This document shows, piece after piece, positions 22,261 through 34,104 of a stretch of 64,000 nucleotides of DNA. Source of the DNA: Apostichopus japonicus (Eukaryota > Echinodermata > Holothuroidea > Aspidochirotida > Stichopodidae); NCBI RefSeq assembly GCF_037975245.1, contig NC_092571.1, forward strand, positions 22,987,917 through 23,051,916, given 5' to 3'. Numbering within the stretch: position 1 is the first letter of the stretch; each line of letters begins with the position of its first letter. Below the pieces are notes generated by a model. That model had not been told where the DNA came from. It made no database searches and saw only the letters and a program-made list of their open reading frames with translations. The translations under genes and the position numbers were made by a program.

Positions 22261-22530
22261 TTATCTCGATTGATTTCCGTCAATGGTAAATTTCAGTCTG
22301 AAGTCATCCCTGAAAAAGAAGCAATTAAAGTAAATGATATGAACGTAAATGTACAGTTGAAAGGAAAACATTTCTATATACCTCTTCTGAGCTAAACCTA
22401 TAGACCAAGTTGGAATCACTCCCTTCAGAGTTTCCGCATTTGTAACGTTGAAGAGTTTCAAATTTAACTTCGTGTGGTAGTTCAAAACGGAAGCGAAGTA
22501 GAAACGTGGGGGCAAACTCGGAAGTGACAT
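22261..22530 (-). CDS. Candidate small two-exon gene, unrecognised
   Basis: On the minus strand an ATG at 22530 opens MSLPSLPPRFYFASVL to GLAQKR and reaches a donor (exon 22530-22382, GT at 22381-22380). A 72-nt AT-rich intron ends in TTCTTTTTCAG, and a second exon (22309-22261) reads DDFRLKFTIDGNQSR and stops. The splice joins in frame and would give 66 residues. The 72-nt segment is a multiple of three and lacks stops, so read-through would also stay open (89 residues). No homolog or domain recognised. The evidence is codon texture and splice signals only, and it may be a fragment of a larger gene. Confidence 0.25.
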   Translation of the reverse strand: MSLPSLPPRFYFASVLNYHTKLNLKLFNVTNAETLKGVIPTWSIGLAQKRYIEMFSFQLYIYVHIIYFNCFFFRDDFRLKFTIDGNQSR

Positions 22531-24825
22531 ATTGGAATGGTCAGGGTTTCACTGTGGTCTTTATAACGTTTTATAGATAAACAACAGCTCCAAACGTTCC
22601 AGAGGGATCCCTTATCTAAACACATTAGCTGTTATACTGGCGGCTATGGCACTAAGCTATAAGATCGCTTTGTGAATAGCTTCAAAAGGTGTTAATGTTC
22701 ATATAATAGTAGCGCATCTTTTCATTAAATATCAGTACCGTTTTCCCTTGTTGCTGGTAATTGGTTATTTTAAACGTGTCGCTTTAATTAAGAATTTAAA
22801 TAAGAATACTTGAAATTGCGATTGCGATTTTGTTCTAAACATTTTGCTGTCTCTAATCAAAGTCCCTTTCCTCTTCTACGTTGTTCCACATCCCTGCCAG
22901 ATTGAACCCTCTTCCGCCCCTCTGGTATCGTCAATGCGTTTTTATGAAATTATGTGCAATAGGCAACCCCCATATTCCTCACCCCCTCCCAAAACAAAAC
23001 AAACTCCCACTCGCTCAGTTTGATATTGTATTGTGATGATGAACGCTATGTTACTTTATACATTAAGAGAAGATGAAATCATATTACATAGTTTCAAATC
23101 GAAGCTACGCTTGATGGTACTATCATTCAGTGAAAAACTGCCCTGCTCAGTTCATGTGACCAAAGAGATTTGTTAACACAGCGACTATTTCCACAAAAAA
23201 TATAAAAACCCTGCAATTGATATTACAGAACTATTAAAGTTATGTATGATATGCGCTGTAACATGTTGACACTGTTTTGCCCTTCTTAGCACATATTATT
23301 AAACATGTTATTTAACTCTAATGGTCAAGTTTAGTCAGCCATGATAAAGCAAACTATCCGCATTCGATTGTTTGAATAGGATGGACAAGTCCAACAGAGA
23401 TGAATATTCAGAAAGTATATTAATCAATCATATAGCGACCCTAGTAGTTCTGAGATAGTCCCCTGGTTTAATGCATCCCTGTGAGCGTGCCTGTTCTCAC
23501 GCTCAAATGTAAAGAAAGAGTTCCCATATTTCTCACGTTCGTTGAATCCCCCCATAACAATGAGATTTTAGTCACCGGTGTTCACCTCTAGACGACATGT
23601 GATCATGTCTAGACGGCAGATATTTCAGGCGTTGCTCACATGAAGATTCCTTGGCTGCAATTGTGAATGGCTCTTTGGAGCAGCCAGTTGGGCAAATTTC
23701 CTAATGCTAATATCTCTTTAAGAAACATGATATTCATCCTACTCGTACTGACAATATGAGTGCTCTGGAGCGGGGCATGACACTATAGTATAGACAAACT
23801 TGTTCCAACTGGGTGCTTTGGGGCAATGTACCAAGGAATATTTGTACGTGTGCCGTTATGGTACTAATCAAAAGTTCGGATACAACATATCCCATTATAG
23901 CAGTCTCCCTCGTATCTTGGTCCGAAATGTGCTGATCGTATCCACGTTCGGCAGATCTACCACTCGAATCAGAAGGATCTCTTACTGATCCAACTCCATC
24001 TGTGATGAAGATGTTTCAAATGGACCATAACCAAATGGTCGCATTCAAATATTGGTTTCATGGTTTGCTGTGCTTGACGAATACATCACCAATACCTTTG
24101 GCACTATTTCCGCCATTGGCATTAGATTTAATTTACATAGGCTACTTTGCTCATACTTACTACATGCTTAGTACATTGTCATGCATGCCAAGGGTTCCTG
24201 AATCAATATCGTTATAAGGTTATACCGGACATTTTGAGAGAAGGTTGGAATAACAACCTTAAGCGTGGGATACTTTAAAGCACGATATAGATTAGATTAC
24301 TTAAAGAACAAGATTCATGTCTTTTTGTTTGCCTTATAGATAACAAATCTTTGTGGTAAACTTTAAAAATAAAAGACACAAGGACACATATTGTGGCCAC
24401 TTCTTTTACAAAACGTTTCCATATTGAACATATATGAATGTACTATGGGAACATATTTCTGCTAAAATTGGAGAACGTCACGTTGTGCGAGGTGGTATAT
24501 TGTCGGGTCATGTGTTCATTTCAAACTATTTCTGTTCAAGGTTTACCAAAGGATAAAATAAGACAGGAATGTATTGTATTGTGGGACGCCATATCCCAAA
24601 CCAGAAAGAAAAACGTATGCGCCGATAACGTCGAACACATTTATTCCGTGTTTTTCAAGTTATTCATCTGTCAAAACAAAATACAATATTATCTGCCTTA
24701 TGTAAATGCAACTAACAGTTTTATTTGGAGACCGCACATGCATTTACCTCAACATTTAATACTACGCGAGATTATTATTATTCTTATTATATTTCTTTGC
24801 TTTTCTTCAGGTAATATTTTACAAG
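22531..24825. other. Upstream region of the Ig-receptor gene
   Basis: No confident exon. A 143-codon frame (24438-24869) overlaps the start of the receptor exon in another frame and I do not credit it. TTTCTTTGCTTTTCTTCAG ends at 24810, a strong acceptor 15 nt before the receptor ATG, implying an untranslated first exon further upstream. Confidence 0.4.
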
Positions 24826-27108
24826 ATGTCAGCTATAGCATTATTTTCAATTATTTCCATTATAATTGATCACTCCGTTGGGCAGACAATCACGATTGAA
24901 CCCTCGGGGGAGATTCGGCTTCACGAAGGAGACCAGCTGGAGCTAGGGTGTGTTGTACGGGACCCGCTGTACACCAGCATTGAATGGTTCTTTGAAAAAA
25001 AGAGATTGTCTGTTAATTTGGAATCCTCCGATTCGAAATATTCAGTGGCACTGGTTTCCACACAAGAAACTGGATTAAGAAAATATGTATTGTCCACAAA
25101 TGTTACCAAAGAAGATGATGGGACTTTTAAGTGCAAACCATTCAGGGAGGGCTCAAGTAGTCCCAGAACTGTTCAGAAGGTACGGGTAGTTGTGTCTTAT
25201 ATACCTGCTCCGATATACCCACTATGCTCGTATGAGGTAGCCACTCACAACTTGGAATGCAGCAGTGAAATTGGCAAACCGCTGAAAAACTTAACATGGA
25301 ACCAATATGTTACAGAGATCCAGTCGACTAATCACCCTGACGGTAGATTTAACCATACGCAGATCGTTCATCTGATTGACGTACCTCTACCTCTTACTAC
25401 AAACGATTCACTTGTTTGCTCCTTCGCCGACGAAGATACCAGAAACTGTTCCATTAAATATGGCGACGTGTACAATAGCATCCCTCCTCCTCTTATAAAT
25501 CCTGACGTTAACTTTACATTTTCAGTGTCGATTGATGAGAAACTTTCGGTTAATTGCACCTCAACAAATCTTTTGAACGGTAGTAACCTTATTTTGGATT
25601 ATGAAACCTTTCCAGATAAAATTACAGTTAACTATGTCAAAAAAGACAAGATGTTTATTTTTACTGACTTACCAGCATCAATCCAGTCGATTAGATGTTA
25701 TTGTACGCTCAAGTGGGGAAAGCTTCAAAGTTTAAAATCGGACGCCCTCACCATCGAAGTGATACAACCTTCTGATAAGGAAATTTCCACAACACCTGAA
25801 TTGACAACCTTCGTCCAACCATCAAAAGTAACAAATACAAAAACTTCGATGGTGTCAACTAACACAAATGTCACAGAACTTAGCAGAAATGTTCATAATC
25901 AGAGTAGCACTATTTCACCTGCGTCGCATCAAACTTTCCTTCCGTCGTTATCCGCTAGGTCACCTGTGCTGTCAAGTGATCCAGCAATTCCAACAGAAAT
26001 GGTCTCGACAACACCAAATACACCTCAAGTGATTGATGCCAACCAGACATTGGCTTCATTGTTTACTACTTTGAAACCACGAACCACGTCTAAGGTAACA
26101 ACGGCACCTTTGTATTCAACCACGTCTTCGACAGCAAAACGTACCTCTGAAGAAGGAGCAATGCACCCAGAACTGAGCACAGCAGTAACTCCAACAGTAA
26201 ACCATAGAAAAACATCAAATAAAACCCCTGCATTTATCGTTTCAATAAACCCAGCGACAACGCTACAAATGACCGAAGAACAAACCAACAAAATAAATAC
26301 AAAGGCAAACACAAAGGCAACCGTAGGTTCACATTTGTCGTCCGAATCAGCATCTTTCCTATCGACCACCACAGTAACTAGCAGAGCTCCGCCTTCGACC
26401 TCGCTGAATACACAGTCCCTGACAACGTCTTTTCTGCCATCGTCAGGGGAAGATACAACCACCTTCTCTTCTTCTTCATCGGTGGTAACAATTCCAGTAA
26501 GCAGCACCCGGGTAACAAACACACTAGAGCCCACTGACAAACAATCAACGAGCTTTCCTGATGCAACTTCAACGCCACCCCGTCCAACGTCAAGGAAAGA
26601 TACAACCACCTTCTCTTCTTCTTCAGCGGTGGTAACACTTCCAGTAAGCAGCACCCGGGTACCAAACACATTAGAGCCCACTGACAAACAATCAACGCGC
26701 TTCCCTGATACAACTTCAACGCCACCTCGTTCATCGTCAAGGAAAGATACAACCACCTTCTCTTCTTCTACTTCTTCATCGGTGGTAACACTTCCAGTAA
26801 GCAGCACTCGGATAACAAACACACTAGAGCCCACCGACAAACAATCAACGCGCTTTTCAGATGCAACTTCAACTGAAAGACCAAAAGAAGGCAAAAACGA
26901 CAATGATTCTCACATACACAAGAAGGAAACCAAGTACCTTCTAATCTTTTTAGTAATAGCCACAATAGTCACTGTTCCAGCATTAATAGTGCTGTTTATC
27001 TACGTTAGACGGAGATGTACCGAAGAAGGGCAATATAGAGTAGTTACCAAAATGATTTGGGTGAACAATGGGACATCAACGATTGGTTTAAAGGAATTAC
27101 ATATTTAA
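24826..27108 (+). CDS. Ig-domain, mucin-stalk type I membrane receptor
   Basis: A 760-residue open frame in one exon, with ATG 24826 just after an acceptor at 24810. Residues 1-20 form a signal peptide (MSAIALFSIISIII...). Residues about 21-125 are an Ig-like domain with Cys42, Trp54 and Cys103 in a D-D-G-T-F-K-C context. Residues about 126-215 are a second (Cys145, Trp158, Cys198) and about 216-315 a weaker third (Cys244, Cys291/293). Residues about 316-700 are a Thr/Ser/Pro-rich stalk fit for dense O-glycosylation, with three 49-residue repeats at its end. Residues 704-726 (YLLIFLVIATIV...) form one membrane helix, then RRRC and a 34-residue tail with a YRVV motif (Tyr737), a possible YxxΦ sorting signal; no clear ITIM. 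The layout resembles surface immune or adhesion receptors, but I assign no family. Encoding all domains in one exon is unusual for IgSF genes and suggests retroposition or intron loss. An alternative 3' splice form with another tail is possible. Confidence 0.85.
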   Translation: MSAIALFSIISIIIDHSVGQTITIEPSGEIRLHEGDQLELGCVVRDPLYTSIEWFFEKKRLSVNLESSDSKYSVALVSTQETGLRKYVLSTNVTKEDDGTFKCKPFREGSSSPRTVQKVRVVVSYIPAPIYPLCSYEVATHNLECSSEIGKPLKNLTWNQYVTEIQSTNHPDGRFNHTQIVHLIDVPLPLTTNDSLVCSFADEDTRNCSIKYGDVYNSIPPPLINPDVNFTFSVSIDEKLSVNCTSTNLLNGSNLILDYETFPDKITVNYVKKDKMFIFTDLPASIQSIRCYCTLKWGKLQSLKSDALTIEVIQPSDKEISTTPELTTFVQPSKVTNTKTSMVSTNTNVTELSRNVHNQSSTISPASHQTFLPSLSARSPVLSSDPAIPTEMVSTTPNTPQVIDANQTLASLFTTLKPRTTSKVTTAPLYSTTSSTAKRTSEEGAMHPELSTAVTPTVNHRKTSNKTPAFIVSINPATTLQMTEEQTNKINTKANTKATVGSHLSSESASFLSTTTVTSRAPPSTSLNTQSLTTSFLPSSGEDTTTFSSSSSVVTIPVSSTRVTNTLEPTDKQSTSFPDATSTPPRPTSRKDTTTFSSSSAVVTLPVSSTRVPNTLEPTDKQSTRFPDTTSTPPRSSSRKDTTTFSSSTSSSVVTLPVSSTRITNTLEPTDKQSTRFSDATSTERPKEGKNDNDSHIHKKETKYLLIFLVIATIVTVPALIVLFIYVRRRCTEEGQYRVVTKMIWVNNGTSTIGLKELHI
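26448..26875 (+). repeat. Coding minisatellite, three 147-bp units in the receptor stalk
   Basis: Units start at about 26448, 26595 and 26742. Each encodes a 49-residue block with KDTTTFSSSS, VVTLPVSSTR, NTLEPTDKQS and TSTPP elements. Unit three has 6 extra bases (two residues, TS) in its Ser run and is cut short before the membrane segment. Units are nearly identical, which suggests recent expansion or ongoing homogenisation, and stalk length is likely to vary between individuals. Confidence 0.9.
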
Positions 27109-28319
27109 AATTAAATTCGGAACCAGAGAGGTACTTTGTTACAATTGATAATAAGATTATAAATATTTTTCGTTGGGATTTCATAACATCTTTGTCATCT
27201 CTGGTGGTGTGATAACGTTCGTTTGGAACACTCCTTTGTTGCAAGATACCAGGTAAATTGGGTTGTTCTGTCATCTCGAACTCTAAATAGTAACTCTGAC
27301 AAAGATAGGCTGGTCCCATCTCGAATCGCATTATATTTTCGGTAATTTTTTAACATCTCAATCAGGGGCGTAACCATGTACTGGGTGGGAGGGGCGGGGG
27401 GGGGGGATTTATTAAGTCGTTAAATGGATGAAACGCGATGATACAGCACGTACATGTTATATATTTATGACTCTTCATATAAGCTTTTTGTAAATTTTCT
27501 GTTTGCCAGTGGAAAGTGGAGGAGCTGGGCCCGTCTGATGTTATGCTGGTTGGAGAAGGGGCGGGAGGAGGGCAGGGTGTGCTTTTTATTTCAAAAAGTG
27601 ATGTAGCATAGCGTCTGTAAATATGATGGAAATCTCGGTATTGCTTAAACGTGTACATGTTTTGAGTGTCTCTACAGTACTACTGTTCTGAAAGTAACTA
27701 GTTCTTTTCAGGTGGAATGATGTTATAATGTAGAAAAGGATTCATAAATTGTAGAAACATCAGAGTAAAGAGTGTAATTATAGTGGGTATGTTAAGAGTG
27801 TGTTTTTGTTCTCTTCATAATTAAGTTTCTTTTGAAATTATTCATCTGAAAGAAGTAGGAAAACGTTGATTTTTTCAGTACAGAGAATCTTTGAAGCTAT
27901 ATAAACGTTACATATTAATCAGGTTTGAAGCATTAATCACTAACAATATCATAGTAGAAATGAAGAGCTCTGGAAGGTCTTCCGTCATGATGACGTCATA
28001 TGTAACATAACATAGGTAACATAGGAAACATCCGCTTCCCAGGTTAAGTGGGAAGTGGAGGGTGTAGCCAGCTAACGTAGGTTACATTGAATCAAGCATA
28101 TTTCGAATTAGGGACAATATGCTGAGCTAGATTTTCAACTAATGTGAAGGGAGCTTTCATATTCAACTCTGCAATGTGGAATATTTGTATGTTAAAGATA
28201 AATTGTATGCTATCCTTAGTTCAGTTATACTGGCAGCTGTTACACGAAGCTACACGAACACCCTGTGAATAGTCTCACAAATTGCCCGTGTTTATCACTT
28301 TAAAAACACACTAGTTAAA
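27109..28319. other. 3' flank of the receptor gene and intergenic DNA
   Basis: ATTAAA occurs just after the stop codon as a possible poly(A) signal. CAGGGGCGTAACCATG at 27364 followed by a G-run looks like one end of a hAT-type short element, but I found no matching second end. A TGACGTCA palindrome lies at about 27993. Nothing else supported. Confidence 0.35.
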
Positions 28320-28339
28320 GGTAACTCCCCCCCCCCCAG

Positions 28340-28630
28340 ATAGGGGTCGAAAGATTAGCAGGTTCCTGGTCAGTATGACAACCACACGATCCTGGTCAAA
28401 GAAAACTCACCAAGATCCTGGCCAATCCCAACCAGGAAAAGTGGTCATAAATTTAACAAATAATGCTGGTAAAATAACTTAGAACAATACCAGGATTCTC
28501 TTCAAATACGTAACCTCTAACCAGAAACCATAGTCAAATATTAATCAGACTCCTTGTTAAATATGATCAGGATTCAGGGTGAGGAATGCACCTCAGCCAG
28601 GAATTGTGGTCAACATAGATTCCTGGATAA
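28340..28630. repeat. Degenerate short repeats built on TCCTGGTCA
   Basis: TCCTGGTCA or variants (and the inverse ACCAGGA/CCAGGAT) recur roughly every 25-35 bp, for example at 28366, 28390, 28416 and 28610. It looks like a worn satellite-like patch; unit boundaries are not clean. Confidence 0.4.
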
Positions 28631-29454
28631 AACAAAAGACCTTAAACTCGATCATAAGTAGCAATATTACCATAGTGCAGTTATGGCATTTCATTGCAAA
28701 ACCATGATATATTTAAATAATTAAAATTTGGTAAGAGGAAAACAATTCAGTCAAATGATAAACTGGTGTGGACCTTAAGTCACTCACCATCGACCGATAA
28801 ACTATAACTTTATATAACGATCATTTGAAAAAAAAAATACTCATGAAAACAATTTTAAAGTTGAGACTATACCATTACACTTAATTGAAAATTATAATGC
28901 ATGTCATCTTGGAACAAAATCTGGCTAGTCAGTGATGAATTGGCGTAATAAGACAACATGACACACACTATGTATATACGTGGGGGGAGGAGGAGGGAGT
29001 GGGGGGGGTGCATTTGGGAGATGAGTGTTCATTATGCAAGAGCTGGGTAATATTTGTTTTCATACTTTGGGATTGCAATAAGTGTGTTTCTTGTATACAT
29101 TACTGCAGCTTTGATTGATTATAACCAACTTCTATCTGAGTCATGATATCTTTATTGAAAGTAGGGAACTAGGGATAAAAATGTACAAATGATGTATTTT
29201 ATCAAATATATTTCTGTGTAGACATTAATGTTGTGTACATACTTAATATGATCAAATTCAGCGAAACATCGAAAACACACTACTGAAAGCTCTGAACATA
29301 TTATTCAATCAACAATGTCCCCATTAGCGATTATATTAACAGATCGTTTATTGTACTCCCATGTATGTCCCTGAAAGACTGACTACAGGTGCATACATAT
29401 GGCGATCTTGCTGTATGGGGCGATATGTCCTACATAAAAGGATTTGAATCCGTG

Positions 29455-29493
<39 letters not shown>

Positions 29494-32415
29494 AAGTACA
29501 CTAATGTATCATATATTTTTTTAGTGCACCATGTTCAAACAAAACATCGCTTAACTAGGTCTTGTACAAAATGCATGTGCGTTGCTTTTGTTGGCCTATT
29601 TATTACACATGCCACTCACTGTTTACGATCCAGTTTGATCCATCAATGAATGAACATTCATAAAGGATCGAAAATATGAAAGTGCATGACTTGTGAAAAC
29701 CACACATTACTTCCAATACAAACTATACATATATGGGTCCAACATAATGCCAAGCACAACCAATGTAGAGTTACCGTAGAGTTATCGATCAACCTGTACA
29801 AACTGCGTGAAGACGAGAAGTATGTTATTATCGATCAAGGATTATGATGTATCTTACCTTAAGGAGACGACAAAAACAGTACTTGCTGTACCGCGGCTTG
29901 CCGCATGACGTTAGCATGGCATGACGTTCATTTGGTCAGGAATTCGAATTAACACTCCATGTGTATAGTTGATATGTTAATAGTAGCCTAAACGTGCCAT
30001 GGGCTATGAAACAATGAACACAGTAACTTGTAATGATTCGAAAGGAAGACTTTTTACAAGTTATAGTGCTACTACAGCAAGTTCATATTCTTATCTGGTC
30101 CATGTGAATTGTATTTCAATAGCCACAAAAAAAAAAAAAAAAAAAGAAGGAAAAGGTAGGTTATATATGAATGAATGTCTTATTTGGAGATTGTTTCTGA
30201 TTGCTACTGATACGAAGGCATTTCTGACTGAAATGCTATGTCTGACTTTAAATGGGATCTTCATTAACTTATTTACAGGTATTGCTGGTGAATTACATTA
30301 AATGTAAATAACCTACGAGATCTTTTATATAGTTAGTTTCAAATTACTGCACAACCTGGAATTGACAATGTGAAACTGGTAAAGCTCTACCTATTACTAC
30401 CTTGACACATTTAAAGGTGTAGTCTCGGCATTCGTCTTCAAACCTCTGACTAATGCGTCTCCGGACATGTTGCAACCTCTTCCCTTGCCATACACTTGCA
30501 GAATTCAACTTTTTTCCAATAGTTAACAAAGCTTTATATGTGGTTGGCATGAGCCAATTATAGGTCTTCGAAAATTACCTATAAAAATTGTTTCACAGAA
30601 TCCGAAAAAAAACTTCTACAAATAAGCACTTACGTGAGGCTAACCCAAACGTGGATTTTTGAGCTGAACCATTAATATCCCTTTCGAGATTCGGAATGCC
30701 ACATTCTTAGGATAGCAGTCCATTATCAGAATACAGACGACTTTTGACGATGAGTGATTAAAAAGGTAATTAATTTTCTTAGTTTCTTGTAAAGTGCCGT
30801 TCAATCTCTCATTGAATTTCTTCTGAGATTTTACAAATGGTTTCTTGTAATTCAGGAATAACATATTGTAACTGAGGGTGTAGGCATAATGTCAATTAAT
30901 GAACTGTCTTACTTGTTTTGAACCACTGGACTGCATCAATTATTGTGCATGTGGCCTAGTTGGTTTGGGCATTCACATATAGAGCGGTAAGCGCTAGATT
31001 AAGTCCCGGTGGAAGGAACAAATGTCGTTCATTTTCCACCCATATAGTAGCTGCTCTTTCAAAATGTGTCTTAATCCGTGATCTCTTCTATAAATCCAAT
31101 GAAAGTTTAAACCCGCTGTCTGCTCTGCTTTATTTTGATGATATCACAACATATTAGCATTTATAATCAGATTAATCCATCATGCTACTATATACTACAA
31201 TGTTTTACATACCAACGCTCCATATAGTGTATTTCCCACTTGTAAAGATTTGCTTGATTCGTGTGTTGTACAAAGTTAAACCATTAACCAATAGAAATAA
31301 TATTGTATTTGCATCAGTGAAACTTAACTTTCTAAGATGTAAAAAATTCTCATGAAATTTACACTGGATTGTCCAAAAGCTGGAATGGGCCAGGAATTGG
31401 TATCGATGCAAATGATTATATCATTACATTTAATCTCTTTGGCTTAGAAATGGATATGTGAGGTTTTTCATTCCTACTGGCAACATTTCTCTCGTCTAAA
31501 CGTTCAAACAGATTGGAAGAGGAATTATAAACAAAAACAAACAAACACGCTTATGTCATGTTATTAAAATATCTCCCAAAATAACAAAATAAACACATCA
31601 CCAGTTCTAACTATCATCACCTTTTCGTAGTTATTATGTTTACAAGCCAACACCCACACATTCTATATAAATGTGTTATTATAGAAGACTTAATAGATGA
31701 ATGCAGCAATGATCTTCTATTTCAATATTTATTGATTATCACATCCTGCACAGGGAAATTGTTAAATCAACCAGGAAATGAATGAAAATAATATCACACA
31801 AATGCCAATATAACAGCAGATGTTTAATGATTCCTTTTATGTCTATTTCCTTGTATCCATCAATGGATTGCATGGTTGTTCGTTGTACATGATGTTTGGT
31901 TTATCTAAAGGAATTACTCGCTTCCAACATTAAATACGCAGACCATATTTGTACATCTTCTTTTGCTTTTCAACACATTTAACTATTACAAATGAGTATA
32001 ATGCTGTATTAAAATAGTGGTATCTGCTTCTGCTTGACAGTGAGAAGCTCATTATACCTGAAACTCTAGCCAACACTAGCCTGGACATATAAACTTTTCA
32101 TAAATCAGATACAAGTAGCCTCGCCTAGTCTCCTTTGAATAATAGAGCATACCCTGAAGCTATTACTATTAACCCAATAGGTTTCTGATGGTACTTTCTT
32201 GGACCGATCACTTCGGTGAATCTGCAGGGGGAAATAACTAAAGAAACGTGAACATTTACGCTGTCAGATTCAAAACTAGCGGTTAGGCTATAATTATATA
32301 ACCGGTCAAAAGCACGTTCACTGCCAATAATCAATGATTAATCTGGTATATCGTATACCTTGCATGTACGAATCTGAGATGAAGGTAAATATGTCACTAA
32401 TGCTGAGGGTCGACT
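28631..32415. other. Intergenic sequence, no recognised gene
   Basis: Contains a G-rich tract (28981-29012), an (AT)n run (29456-29486) followed by ACAC, and a poly(A) run (30126-30145). I see no supported gene. Confidence 0.4.
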
Positions 32416-32590
32416 ATCTGTCTCGGCCTTTTGGCTAAGATCATGTGTAGTATCTGTTCCCCTTCGAGTGGAACCGTGATACACACCTGACGATGATCAC
32501 ATAGTGACGGTCTCGACTCAAGGGGACTGGGGTTGAGAGCGGATCACTCAATCAGTTTTTTTTCGTGCCCAGGTTCTTTCCTGGGTGACT
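32416..32590 (+). ncRNA. Divergent U2-like snRNA (or U2-headed repeat), copy 1
   Basis: The first 43 nt follow the 5' end of U2 snRNA: CTCGGCCTTTTGGCTAAGAT, then CATGTGTAGTATCTGTTC, including the GUAGUA that pairs with intron branch sites. The rest is not U2. It can fold: GTTCC/GGAAC closes a short hairpin (or CCCCTTcGAGT pairs with ACTCAAGGGG at 32516-32525), TTGAG/CTCAA forms a second hairpin, a run of eight T (32556-32563) stands where an Sm site would be, and CCCAGG-TTCTTT-CCTGGG (32568-32585) makes a perfect 3' hairpin. TTTTCTTCAAAATAT just downstream resembles an snRNA 3' box. Length (about 175 nt) is close to U2. It could be a variant snRNA gene, a pseudogene, or the head of a snRNA-derived SINE family. 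I cannot show an upstream PSE. Confidence 0.5.
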
Positions 32591-33202
32591 TTTCTTCAAA
32601 ATATCTCTCTCTTCATGGACAAGCAGAAACCCTTTATATCTGAGTTTGTATAAAACGCTGTAGTTGTAATTTGTGTAAACTTAACGAGAGATGGACTATA
32701 CATAAAAAGCGAACAAGGTACAATGTACAACAAGGAACAAGGAACAATGTACAATGGGGAAGTTATGTCAGGTGAAATTCACTCAGCCCTAAGCTAAGTG
32801 TTTTTATAGAACAAACTTGATTCAAACAGGATTGATAAACTATCACCTAGCAATGGACACCAATAGGTCAAGTACATAACAAACGATCAGTTTTCACGAC
32901 GAGTTGTTCCCAGGTACCTCCCATAACGAAATACACAGGAATAGAAAATAATACTAGTAACAGCTTAACTTAGAATACATTATAGTGTTATATAATATAA
33001 AAATATGCAGGATGTCAGGAAGTGGGTTAGGAGTCTTTGGACTCCATATTCTATTTATAAGTCAACCAATTACACATATGCGCTTGTGCATTTCGTAATT
33101 TCAGACTCTCAAGTTGGCATATATGTTTGGTGTTGCAAGAGAGTGATGGGTAGATCTGTCTGGCGCGTAAATCGCTTTCTCTTCTACATTATGTATTGTC
33201 TT
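32591..33202. other. Intergenic sequence
   Basis: A small cluster of ACAAGG/ACAATGTAC words at 32715-32757. No gene seen. Confidence 0.35.
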
Positions 33203-33432
33203 CTAATTGGTTACTCTGAATTGGCAACGACATTATATCAAAAGGTCCCCGGTTCGAGTCACTCCCAGATTAATGTATGTCGTCCAGTTACAGAGTTGTT
33301 GACAATTAACAATTCATAATCATGGACGATAAATATGAATGTGAAAGACTGACTTCGGTCAGCTTGCGGCTTAGGCTTCTTCGCGAGTTCTTGCTTGCAG
33401 GAGGATCTAATATACATACATACATACATATA
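33203..33432 (+). repeat. tRNA-derived SINE, copy B
   Basis: Shares with copy A (3850-4066) the B-box region GGTTCGAGTCACTCCCAGAT, the TTAATGTATGTCGTCCAGTT block, ACTGACTTCGGTCAGCTTGC and GAGGATCTAA, then ends in (ATAC)n. The tRNA-like A-box region is worn here (TTGGTTACTCTGAATTGGC). It differs from copy A by an internal insertion of about 20 nt near 33310-33330 and a deletion after CTTGC. Confidence 0.75.
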
Positions 33433-33651
33433 TATGACAAGTATACACTTGTTACTAATTACGGTAATGTTTATTACTATCTATATGGAAATGTATCATA
33501 AAAAAGTAAAAAAAGAAGAATAAATATGGCGTTGGCGTTTGCTTTTCTTTAAAAGCAAACCCCTAACAATGAAAAAGATCATTCCAATTGCTTCTTCAGA
33601 ACTGTTTATACTGAATCATGGTTAATATGCCAGACCGAAGTAACCATAAAT

Positions 33652-34104
33652 CAGTGGTTCTCAAAGTGGTCCCTGCCGCAGCCCGCGGGCGTTGGGAAGT
33701 CTCAGAGGGGCGCTACAGGCTACAATGGGAGTAGGGGCGTTGCCGGCACTGATTTGCTGGTCCCCGGTTATTAAGACACCTAACTACAGCAATTTAGGGC
33801 AGAATAAGGCATCCAGGGGGTCTGGGAACAAAAACACTACATTTTGTGACCCACAATTATCCAAAAATGGTATTAGAAATTCAATAAATCCACCCCTAGA
33901 TCCGATTTCTTCCGCGTTTGGATTATATTGTAGCAGAGACATCTCCTGTAATTTATAAGCGCCACCGTAATAGCCTTTCATTTGGGGTATTCCTTTAGCT
34001 GGTTACTGATTGCAAAGTTGAGGGGAGGGGGAAGGGGAGGGGGCATTGGGACAGTTCAAGATGGTTGAAGGGGGTGGTCGTCCAAAAAAGTTTGAGAACC
34101 ACTG
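33652..34104. mobile_element. 453-bp hAT-type non-autonomous element
   Basis: The left end CAGTGGTTCTCAAAGTGG (33652) is mirrored by the right end, which reads AAAGTTTGAGAACCACTG up to 34104. Flanks CCATAAAT and ACATAAAT share 7 of 8 bases, a hAT-type 8-bp duplication. This end sequence is typical of hAT (Charlie-like) elements across animals. G-rich runs at 34022-34043 could form a quadruplex. No transposase. Confidence 0.85.

Noticed and set aside
24438-24869. 143-codon open frame with an ATG just upstream of the Ig receptor
   Set aside because: It overlaps the receptor start in another frame, has no motif, and runs through a clear polypyrimidine/AG acceptor; it is most likely intronic.
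26025-26903. 292-codon minus-strand frame opposite the receptor stalk
   Set aside because: It is the complement of the Thr/Ser repeat region; such repeats commonly leave the opposite strand open.
27364-27660. A complete hAT-type MITE starting CAGGGGCGTAACC
   Set aside because: Only the left end is recognisable; no inverted right end or target duplication was found.
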